From Bacteroidota bacterium (lineage in GTDB: Bacteria > Bacteroidota > Ignavibacteria > UBA10030 > UBA8401), in NCBI GenBank assembly GCA_025355705.1, contig JANXZD010000522.1, positions 1-10,099 of the forward strand: 10,099 nt of DNA. Direction: 5' to 3'. Numbering within the stretch: position 1 is the stretch's first letter; every line of letters starts with the position of its first letter. The notes beneath the pieces are model-generated. The model worked only from the letters and a program-made list of their open reading frames with translations, was not told the DNA's origin and made no database searches. Below, piece after piece: positions 1 to 7,300 of the stretch. The position numbers and the translations under genes were made by a program.

Positions 1-317
1 AGATATTGTTTTCCTTCAAACTCAATTTCGATGGCAGCATCACGAAGGAATAAGGCGTAGTCTCCTTCTTCAGCCTGCAATGGAATGTATTTTACCGGAT
101 CCTTTGGTGCGGACCACGATTCCTGATCGATGAAGTTTGGATTGACAACCGGATATCCCGGACCGACTCTAATGATATAACCGGCCTGCACTTTATCCTT
201 CTCTTTCACACCGGGCGGGAGATATAAACCGTGAGCAGTCTTTTCCTGTCCTTTGTCCGGTTCGATCAGCATCTTGTCGCCGACTAAAAATATTTTTTTT
301 TTTAGATTGAGCGCCAT
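1..317 (-). CDS. GroES-like co-chaperonin, 3' end outside window
   Basis: I translated this by hand from the ATG at 315-317. It gives about 105 residues and runs off the window edge. After a short basic start (MALNLKKKIFLVGDK) it has the Cpn10 layout. There is a mobile-loop-like stretch QEKTAHGLYLPPG (compare EKTA-G-I-x-LP in GroES), then a beta segment GYIIRVGPG, then EGDYALFLRDAAIEIEFEG, which matches the GD-x-V-x-F...Y-G...-G-x-x-Y end of the fold. About 20 residues between VGPGYP and the YIPL strand look longer than in ordinary GroES, so this is probably a divergent second co-chaperonin rather than the housekeeping one. A good Shine-Dalgarno, GAGAGG (324-329), lies 6 bases before the ATG. 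It follows the flavoprotein by 51 bases and may share its transcript. An A11 run lies in codons 5-9. The fold is fairly certain; a link to cytochrome folding would be inference. Confidence 0.78.
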   Translation of the reverse strand, partial: MALNLKKKIFLVGDKMLIEPDKGQEKTAHGLYLPPGVKEKDKVQAGYIIRVGPGYPVVNPNFIDQESWSAPKDPVKYIPLQAEEGDYALFLRDAAIEIEFEGKQY

Positions 318-368
318 ATTGTACCTCTCTCAATATACAAAGAAAAGAATATTTTACCACACACTGAT

Positions 369-1670
369 TTAAACCATCTGTGTGTGCATTTGAATGCCGA
401 TCTTCTTCAAAAATTCATTGGGAAGTTCACCGCCCGCAAAAATAAAGACATAGGAATTCTTCAATTCTTGCTCACCGTTTTGAGTCAACAGAAGAACAGA
501 GTCTTCCCGTATCTCTTTCACATCGGAATTGAAGATTAGTGTTATTTTTTTCCGGGAGACAAAATCTTCAATATGATTTTTATTCCGTTCTTTGATGCGT
601 GAAAATTCATTTTTTCGGTAGGACAGTGTAACAATGTTATTATTTTGAGAAGCCAGTCCTATTGCTGCTTCAATTGCTGAATCTCCTCCTCCAACCACTA
701 GAATGTGATCCTTATTATATGTAGCTGCATCTATCAACCGATATGTGACTTTTGATCGTTCTTCTCCCGGAACGCCAAGTTTTCGAGGTGTTCCTCTTCG
801 TCCGAGGGCAAGAACCACATATCTCGCCTTAACTTGTTTCGTGGTGGTCGTAAGAGTAAATTCACTGTCTGCAAACTGAATATTATTTACTTTTTCATTG
901 GTAGAAATTTTCAATTTCGTCTTTTCGATGATGGCGTTCCACAGTTCAAGTAACTGCTCTTTACTTGCCTCGGTAAATTTCAGTTTTCCCCACAATGGAA
1001 GTTCAACAGGATTTGTCATTACAATTTTTGCTCTGGGATATTGCAGAATTGTTCCTCCGATATCGCCTTGCTCAAGGATGAGATACCGAAGATTTTTTTC
1101 TTGAGCAGACAATCCTGCCGTTAATCCCGAAGGACCAGCGCCAATGATTGCCACATCAACCATGTCATCTCGTGATGCCGATGGCAATGTGGAAATATGC
1201 TCTATCACCTTTTTACCTTGCGATATTGCATTTTTGATCAATCCCATACCACCAAGTTCACCGACAATGAACATACCTTTTACAGTCGTTTCAAAATTAC
1301 CGTCAATAATCGGTAGATCTGCGCTTCGTCCCGGTTTCGCCATCATCAATTCAATTCCACCAACAGGACATGCTTCAGCACATAATCCATGTCCAACACA
1401 TTTTGCACCATGAATAAGTACCGCTTTTCCCTCAATCAAACCGAGTACTTCACCTTCAGGACAAGCCCGCAAGCAAACTCCGCAACCGATACACAGATTC
1501 GCATCAATATGAGGATGCATTGTTAACGCTTCATCAAGACCTGAGACTTTCATTTTTTTAAATTTTTCCCGCGCTTTTTCTTCCTTTTTACGGAATTTTC
1601 TTGTGTACGGAATGACCGTAACAAGAATGAGAACAACGGTTATAACAATCGTGATCAGTGTTTCATTCAT
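369..1670 (-). CDS. membrane-anchored 2[4Fe-4S] ferredoxin/FAD-NAD(P) oxidoreductase
   Basis: This 433-residue protein has one N-terminal transmembrane helix (about residues 4-21) followed by a basic, Lys/Glu-rich segment, so the rest is predicted cytoplasmic. A ferredoxin domain follows. Its first cluster has C60-x2-C63-x2-C66-x3-C70-P. The second has C91, H94, C97 and C101-P, with His in the usual second-Cys position. Residues 128-155 (TTVKGMFIVGELGG and on) resemble the FAD-binding end motif of thioredoxin-reductase-like enzymes. The dinucleotide domains come after it: GAGPSG at 177-182 (FAD), ALGRRGTPRKLGVPG near 288-302, and GGGDSAIEAA at 327-336 (NAD(P)H). No CXXC redox disulfide is present, so this is not a thioredoxin reductase; it looks like a ferredoxin/NAD(P)H-type electron transferase. 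It starts 1 base after the barrel stop (TTTTAATATG junction). I infer that it exchanges electrons between NAD(P)H or ferredoxin and a membrane partner feeding the cytochromes. The class is certain, the substrate unknown. Confidence 0.9.
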   Translation of the reverse strand: MNETLITIVITVVLILVTVIPYTRKFRKKEEKAREKFKKMKVSGLDEALTMHPHIDANLCIGCGVCLRACPEGEVLGLIEGKAVLIHGAKCVGHGLCAEACPVGGIELMMAKPGRSADLPIIDGNFETTVKGMFIVGELGGMGLIKNAISQGKKVIEHISTLPSASRDDMVDVAIIGAGPSGLTAGLSAQEKNLRYLILEQGDIGGTILQYPRAKIVMTNPVELPLWGKLKFTEASKEQLLELWNAIIEKTKLKISTNEKVNNIQFADSEFTLTTTTKQVKARYVVLALGRRGTPRKLGVPGEERSKVTYRLIDAATYNKDHILVVGGGDSAIEAAIGLASQNNNIVTLSYRKNEFSRIKERNKNHIEDFVSRKKITLIFNSDVKEIREDSVLLLTQNGEQELKNSYVFIFAGGELPNEFLKKIGIQMHTQMV

Positions 1671-1671
1671 A

Positions 1672-3288
1672 TTAAAATCTCATGCCTATTTCAGCAAAAA
1701 CTCTGATGCTATTCATCGTTTTATCCATCACACCATCTGCGGAGAGTGAAGAATAGAACATCCGTGATATTCTATAATTAATACTTGCGGTCGCAGTGTG
1801 CGTAGCATAATCTTGCTGTTGTGAAAGAATCCTGTACGAATAATAATCGTACCGAAGAGATGTCGTCAACGAATAGAAGAATGTTCTGTCGATATCAAAA
1901 GTAATATTGTTTCCATCTGAATATACACCAATAATTTTTGAATATCGAACCCCAACCCCGATCTCTGTACCAAGAACATCGCTCATTCGAACCGACCCGT
2001 CGAACGTTTTGGCATCTCTCGCATCTCCTTTTTTTATTCGATATACAAATCCACCAGAGATTGAGATGTAATACGGCAGACGAACGGTTGCATTAGCACG
2101 TAATCCCTGCATAAAATTTTTATCAAACAATGTATCGGAGATTGTTTTCATTGTTTCGAAAAGATAGACTGAACGAGTTCCATCGTAACCAACATTGGTT
2201 GACAGCCACGATACGGGATAATAATTGACAGAGAAAAATGTATTGGAAAGACTGAATGCAGAGCGCTTTACACCGTTCGTAATATCATTCAGATCCATTT
2301 CAGAACTTTCATAGATCGAAAGATCGGAACTCAATGCGGCGTAGTTTTGCAGATAGATAAATTCCCTGTCAAGATTCCCTTTCACTTGCTGGCGAATATA
2401 GGCAACTGTTCCATCATAATGTCGAGAATAATTTTGACCCGAAGTATAACTGACGAACAATGCTTCTTTTGTATTATCCGAATTAACACTAATTGATTGA
2501 TCCAGTACATTTGCACCAAACATAATACCCGCTGTAAAATCACCCTGCCGTGCATAAAAATGCGCACCATCGAACACACCCATTCCTCCGACAAATCGAG
2601 AGGTCATTCGGCCGATCCCATAGCCAAATTGATCATCGGGAAGGTCGTGTTGTATTTGGAATTCATACATTCTCGTTTTAAACCGTGACGATCCCCCGTA
2701 TCGTTGGTAGCTATTTGTCATATCGTAGTAACTGCGGGAATACATGGAAAATTCCAAACCTGTACCATACAGATTACGGATATTGAGACGAAGCAACGGC
2801 GCAGGTTGGCTCAAATTAAATCGGGAATCTTCAGCAAGCATTCCGGAATACTGTAACGATGCTCTTCCGGTAATGATGTTCTCATTTTTCTCGATCGGTA
2901 TACTTTTGGGCACTGTCTTTACAACAGTATTTGTAGTTTCTTTAAGAACGGGAGTAGAAACTACCTGAGGAGCCGATTGAACAACAATATTTTTTTTACT
3001 GAATCCCAGATCACCAACGGTAATCGCTCCCTCACCGAAAAGGATCTGCGCTGATGAAGATTTTCTCGATACCGCCGTAATAAGAATAGTTGCAATTATT
3101 TTTTGATTCTTTTGGATATCGACAGTGTCGCCGACTGCAAATCCTGCGTCACGGCCGGCATCCAAATACACAACCGATGCAGAAATATACGAGACAGATG
3201 CCCGTATCTTTTCATCAGCTTTTGAATTCAAGGCAATCATCACAACAAGCAGGCAAAATATATTGTTTTTAAATTTCAGACTGAACAT
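1672..3288 (-). CDS. predicted outer-membrane beta-barrel protein, possible cytochrome partner
   Basis: The protein has 538 residues. A Sec signal peptide ends near residue 24 (NSKA-DEK) and has no lipobox. Residues about 28-98 form a small beta domain with G-x-x-x-GF-x-VGDTVDIQK, resembling SH3-like/FlgT-C-type domains. A Val/Thr/Pro/Lys linker (about 100-135) follows. The rest (about 138-538) is a run of alternating, aromatic-rich strands (LQYSGML, LEFSMYSRSYYD, FAEIGMRF) ending in Phe, as outer-membrane barrels do. The mature protein has no Cys, so it is not itself a heme protein and lacks the CXXC seen near the N-terminus of many MtrB proteins. Start ATG is at 3286-3288 with an AG-rich site (GAGGGGG, 3295-3301) 6 bases upstream. 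Lying between multiheme cytochromes and an oxidoreductase, it is a candidate outer-membrane sleeve for electron transfer. That role is inference; barrel topology is well supported by eye. Confidence 0.8.
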   Translation of the reverse strand: MFSLKFKNNIFCLLVVMIALNSKADEKIRASVSYISASVVYLDAGRDAGFAVGDTVDIQKNQKIIATILITAVSRKSSSAQILFGEGAITVGDLGFSKKNIVVQSAPQVVSTPVLKETTNTVVKTVPKSIPIEKNENIITGRASLQYSGMLAEDSRFNLSQPAPLLRLNIRNLYGTGLEFSMYSRSYYDMTNSYQRYGGSSRFKTRMYEFQIQHDLPDDQFGYGIGRMTSRFVGGMGVFDGAHFYARQGDFTAGIMFGANVLDQSISVNSDNTKEALFVSYTSGQNYSRHYDGTVAYIRQQVKGNLDREFIYLQNYAALSSDLSIYESSEMDLNDITNGVKRSAFSLSNTFFSVNYYPVSWLSTNVGYDGTRSVYLFETMKTISDTLFDKNFMQGLRANATVRLPYYISISGGFVYRIKKGDARDAKTFDGSVRMSDVLGTEIGVGVRYSKIIGVYSDGNNITFDIDRTFFYSLTTSLRYDYYSYRILSQQQDYATHTATASINYRISRMFYSSLSADGVMDKTMNSIRVFAEIGMRF

Positions 3289-3374
3289 CAGTTGCCCCCT
3301 CTAGGATGGCACTGATACCATACCGAACTTTGATATCCATATTCTGAAATTTCAATTTGGTCTCTTCTGTTCAT
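3288..3374 (-). CDS. possible 28-residue ORF coupled to barrel gene
   Basis: From the ATG at 3372-3374 the frame reads MNRRDQIEISEYG, continues through VWYQCHPRGGN and stops with TGA at 3288-3290. That stop overlaps the start of the barrel gene (TGATG), an arrangement typical of translational coupling. There is no signal peptide and no recognisable domain. The frame upstream of its ATG is open, apart from one TAA, back to the CTNCH motif at 3393-3407, so it may instead be the tail of a broken gene. It is short enough to occur by chance; I recognise no function. Confidence 0.2.
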   Translation of the reverse strand: MNRRDQIEISEYGYQSSVWYQCHPRGGN

Positions 3375-3512
3375 TGTTTATTCATTATATTCATGACAAT
3401 TGGTGCATTCAAGTTTTACGCGGTTATTAGACAAACAGTAATACTATATTTCTACTTTGATCATCCTTCATTTCCCTGCCATCACAGAATGACCCTGACA
3501 ATAAATCCACTT
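3291..3512 (-). other. 222-base spacer with small-ORF remnants
   Basis: The second-longest gap in the operon is under 100 bases, so this spacer stands out. On the minus strand it carries three small reading frames: a 14-codon ATG frame (3427-3471), a frame ending KLECTNCHEYNE-stop (3378-3443) that contains a perfect CXXCH at 3393-3407, and, in the same frame after one TAA, a 28-codon ORF (3288-3374) whose TGA overlaps the barrel ATG as TGATG. No convincing terminator (stem plus U-run) is visible, and I could not recognise a promoter with confidence. It may be a decayed heme gene, a leader or a small translated ORF. Confidence 0.5.
3378..3443 (-). pseudogene. possible remnant of a heme-binding ORF (CTNCH)
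   Basis: This frame is open between a TAG at 3444-3446 and a TAA at 3378-3380. It ends NNRVKLECTNCHEYNE, with a complete CXXCH heme-attachment motif at 3393-3407. No ATG exists in frame; only a TTG at 3432-3434 could start it, and there would be no signal peptide, so as it stands the product could not be a c-type cytochrome. An ATG frame upstream (3427-3471) joins it only by a frameshift. A decayed cytochrome end, left by loss of another paralogue, is the simplest reading. Chance or a CxxC zinc-knuckle-like peptide are alternatives. Confidence 0.25.
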
Positions 3513-4274
3513 CTAACCCTTATGGCAAGTATAACAATCCCGATTCTTATTATGAGCCGTTGCATGACAGCCTGTTGTACAACTGTGTGTGGTAAACGTA
3601 CCGGCAGTCCTATGACAATCTCCGCAGCTATTCCAACGACCGGGACGATGAGTGCTTCCGGAGGAAATTGGAAAATAGGAATCATGCGGAAACAACGCTG
3701 CCGGCTGCCACGTTAGGGCACGATGGCACATTTCACAATTCGTCGGAAATTTCGCCGCTTGATGATTTGGATTTGTTGTTGCCAAATATTCTTTCTGATG
3801 ACATTCGAAACAGTCACGCGAAACACCGCGAAATGTTCCGCTAGTATGGCATTGATTACACGCCACACCTTCATGAGCACCGCGTAATGGAAATTCTGTT
3901 TTATTATGATCAAAACTATTTCGCCATGATTGTGCTTCTACCGAATGACATCGTTCACATTCTGTCCCAAATCCAGCCTGAACGTGATTCGGAAGAACAG
4001 CCGATTCAAAATCCTGGCGATGACATGAATAACAATTCTTCGAAGTACCAACAAATTTTAACGACGAATGGCAATCGACACATTCAGCCATTTGGTGTTG
4101 TCCGCGCAATACGTAAGAAGTCCTCGAATGGTCAAATTTCATCGGAACAACTATTTCTTTCCATCCATTCGTCGAATGGCAATCGGTACATTTCCATTCT
4201 ATGATCCCGTGAGGAGACTCTTGTGAAAACACAAATGAAAATACTATCAATTGTAAGACAATAAAATATTTCAA
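3513..4274 (-). CDS. decaheme c-type cytochrome, short paralogue of the 43-heme protein
   Basis: The product is 253 residues with ten potential heme sites: nine CXXCH plus one CX3CH (CTTGCH). A Sec signal peptide ends near residue 17 (SFVFS-QES) and has no lipobox, so the mature protein is periplasmic or secreted. A 77-residue first unit (from C29, with GWKE and PMKFDH) is followed by one triheme unit (FDHNKTEFPLRGAH, then NPNH) and a four-heme C-terminal cap ending NKNRDCYTCHKG. First unit and cap match those of the neighbouring 43-heme protein, which differs by having many more internal units. FDH, GxH and PNH histidines are likely distal heme ligands. The start is a TTG at 4272-4274: the frame has a TAG only 9 bases upstream, no other start precedes the signal peptide, and a weak AGAGAG (4280-4285) lies 5 bases before it. 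The gap to the preceding gene is 94 bases. It is a likely electron carrier; substrate unknown. Confidence 0.93.
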   Translation of the reverse strand: MKYFIVLQLIVFSFVFSQESPHGIIEWKCTDCHSTNGWKEIVVPMKFDHSRTSYVLRGQHQMAECVDCHSSLKFVGTSKNCYSCHRQDFESAVLPNHVQAGFGTECERCHSVEAQSWRNSFDHNKTEFPLRGAHEGVACNQCHTSGTFRGVSRDCFECHQKEYLATTNPNHQAAKFPTNCEMCHRALTWQPAALFPHDSYFPISSGSTHRPGRWNSCGDCHRTAGTFTTHSCTTGCHATAHNKNRDCYTCHKG

Positions 4275-4368
4275 CGTCGCTCTCTATATTATCTCATTCC
4301 TTTAATGCTAAAGAATGATTCACCATCTAAATTTATTTCTTGACCCAATGAATACAGTAACACCCTTC
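4275..4368 (-). other. 94-base spacer with AU-rich hairpin
   Basis: The spacer between the 43-heme and 10-heme genes contains an imperfect inverted repeat at 4295-4317: CATTC-c-TTTA, a 4-base ATGC loop, then TAAAGAATG. This makes a 9-bp stem with one bulge. On the transcript it is not followed by a U-run, so it is not a standard intrinsic terminator. It could stabilise or process the mRNA between two genes needed in different amounts. No other feature is seen here apart from the weak ribosome site of the 10-heme gene. Confidence 0.35.
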
Positions 4369-7300
4369 CTAATTTTTGCTCCCTCCATGACAATTGGATG
4401 TATAACATGTTTGGTTTTTATTATGGGCATTAGAATGACAGCCTGTTGTGCAACTCGCAAATCCTAAATTTCCCGGAACAGTATGGCAACTTGCGCATTT
4501 AACAGATGAATTATGATGTTTTGATACTTTGTAAAAAGTATCATGTCCAAATATCCACGGTTGCCATGCATTGGTATTATGGCATGTTATACATGTCTTT
4601 GAAATATTATACTGTCCAGAGACATGATTAGGATCTGTTGTCGAATTATAATCGGCCAGATGACAGGTATAACAGTCCGTTGTTGTTCCCTTATACAGTC
4701 CATTTTTATGGCAATTTACGCAAGCAGCGGAAACGTGAGCCCCAACTAACGGGAACGCAGTTGTGCTGTGATTAAATGTCGCCGGCTTCCACGCAACGTT
4801 TGAATGACAAATCAAACAAGTGTGTGAGAATTGCGAAATCACATGACTCGGTGTCGTTGTACCATTAAAGTCCACAAGATGGCAGGTATAACAATCCGTT
4901 GTTGTTCCCTTATACTGTCCATTTTTATGACAGTCAGAACAAATAACTGCTGCATGAGCACCAACCAACGGGAAACTCGTGTTCGCATGGTTAAATGTTG
5001 ATGGTTTCCACGCTGTTGTGGAATGACATGTTAAACAATCATGCGAGAATTGTGAGGTTGCATGATTCGGATTTGTTGTATTGTTAAAATTATTTTGATG
5101 ACAGCTAAAGCAATCAGAGGGCAATCCTTTAAATACTCCATTCGTATGGCACGATGCGCAGACAACAGAAACGTGAGCCCCAACCAATGGGAACGTTGTT
5201 GAACTGTGATTGAAGGTTGACGGTTTCCACACGACCGTAGAATGACATGTTAAACAGTCATGCGTAAATTGTGCTGCTGCATGATTCGGATTTGTTGTGC
5301 CGTTAAAATTATTTTGATGGCAACTAAAGCAGTCAGACGGTAATCCTTTGAATACACCATTCGTATGGCACGATACACATGTGACAGAAACGTGAGCACC
5401 CACCAGCGGGAACGCAGTGGTGTTGTGATTAAATGTCGCCGGCTTCCACGCTACGTTCGAATGACACGTCAAACAATCATGCGAAAATTGCGAGGTCACA
5501 TGACTTGGTGTCGTTGTACTGTTAAAAGCCGTCACATGACAATCATAACAAACCGTTGAAGTTCCTTTATACGGCCCACTCTTATGACAATCTGAGCAAA
5601 TAACAGAAACGTGAGCCCCAACTAATGGGAACGCAGTTGTGCTGTGATTAAATGTCGATGGCTTCCATGCTACATTCGAATGACATGTCAAACAATTGTG
5701 TGAAAATTGACCTGTCGCGTGATTTGGACTAATTGTACTGTTAAAATTGTTTTGATGACAACTAAAGCAGTCGGACGGTAATCCTTTGAATACACCATTC
5801 GTATGGCATGATGCGCATGTAGCAGAAACATGAGCACCAACTAATGGGAACGCAGTGGTATTGTGATTAAATGTCGATGGCTTCCACGCTACGTTCGAAT
5901 GACACGTCAAACAATCATGCGAAAATTGCGAGGTCACATGGTTTGGTGTCGTTGTGCTGTTAAAAGCCGTCACATGACAATCATAACAAACCGTTGAAGT
6001 TCCCTTATACGGTCCACTCTTATGACAATCTGTGCATATAACAGAAACGTGAGCACCCATCAAAGGAAATGTCGTCGCGCTGTGATTAAATGTCGAAGGC
6101 TTCCATGCAAGATTTGAATGACACGTTAAACAATCATGCGAGAATTGACCGGTTGTGTGATTCGGATTAATTGTACTGTTATAATTGTTTTGATGACAAC
6201 TAAAGCAATCAGATGGTAATCCTTTGAACCGCCCATTGGTATGGCACGAAGAACAATCAACTGTCTTATGAGCTCCGACAATTTGGAAATTCGTCTTATT
6301 GTGATCGAATGTTGATGGTTTCCACCCAACTGACGAATGACAGGACAAACAATCATGCGTGAATTGCGCAAGAGAATGATTTGGCGTTGTGGTCTTTACA
6401 AAACTCTGTTGATGGCATGAATAACAATCCGTTGGCAGTCCTTTGAATCGTCCATTCGTATGACACGATGAACATTCAACCGTCTTATGAGATCCAACCA
6501 ATTGAAAATTCGTCTTATTGTGATCGAGCGTCGATGGTTTCCACGCAATATTTGTATGGCACGACAAACATTCATGCGAGAATGGTTCTATCGAATGATT
6601 TGGCGTAATGGCTTTCAAATAATCTTTCTCGTGGCATGTATAACAATCGGTCGGTAATCCTTTGAACTTGCCGTTACTATGACAGGATGAACATTCGGCA
6701 CCTGTATGAGCTCCAACTAATTGGAAATTCGTTTTATTGTGGTCAAATGACGATGGCTTCCAGCTGATATTCGTATGACAGGTCACACAATCATGAGACA
6801 TTTGTGCCGTGGTATGATTCGGCTGTGTTGTTTTATTAAAATCCTGATTGTGGCAGCTGAAACAATCCATCGGGAGAGACTTGAATTTTCCCCCCGTATG
6901 GCACGACGAACATTCCGCTCCCGCGTGTGCGCCAACCAGTTTAAAATTTGTTTTGTTATGATCGAACGTTGCCGGCTTCCATCCGTTGATTGTATGACAG
7001 GTTAAGCAGTCGTGCGAGAATTGACCCATCTTATGGTTTGGCGAAGTTGTTTGTCCAAAAACTTTTTGATGACAGCTATAGCAGTCCTGTGATAATCCTG
7101 AATACCGATTATTGGAATGGCACGATGCGCAATCAACAGAAAGATGAGCACCCACCAATTGAAAATTCGTTTTTGAATGCTGAAACACCGAAGGTTTCCA
7201 ACCGGTCATGGTATGACACGAGAGACATTCGTGTGAAAACTTTCCGAGCTGATGATTTGGTACCAGAGCCTTTGCAAAATCTTTTGTATGGCAGGTAAAG

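Noticed and set aside
293..303. T-run on the plus strand as an intrinsic terminator
   Set aside because: No stem precedes it and it lies within the coding start of the minus-strand GroES-like gene.
3378..3443. Ribosomal protein L33-like start (RVKLECTNC) in the spacer
   Set aside because: Superficial likeness to the Cys-type L33 N-terminus over about ten residues only; the frame stops at once, and there is no second CxxC.
3357..3716. 119-codon plus-strand ORF over the end of the 10-heme gene
   Set aside because: It is antisense to a clear cytochrome, has no recognisable domain, and its composition is that of a mirror frame (strings of Thr/Ile/Met). The same applies to other plus-strand ORFs such as 3887-4204, 6990-7298 and 1144-1413.
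4295..4317. Hairpin as transcription terminator after the 43-heme gene
   Set aside because: The stem is AU-rich with a bulge, and no U-run follows on the transcript; kept only as a possible mRNA element.
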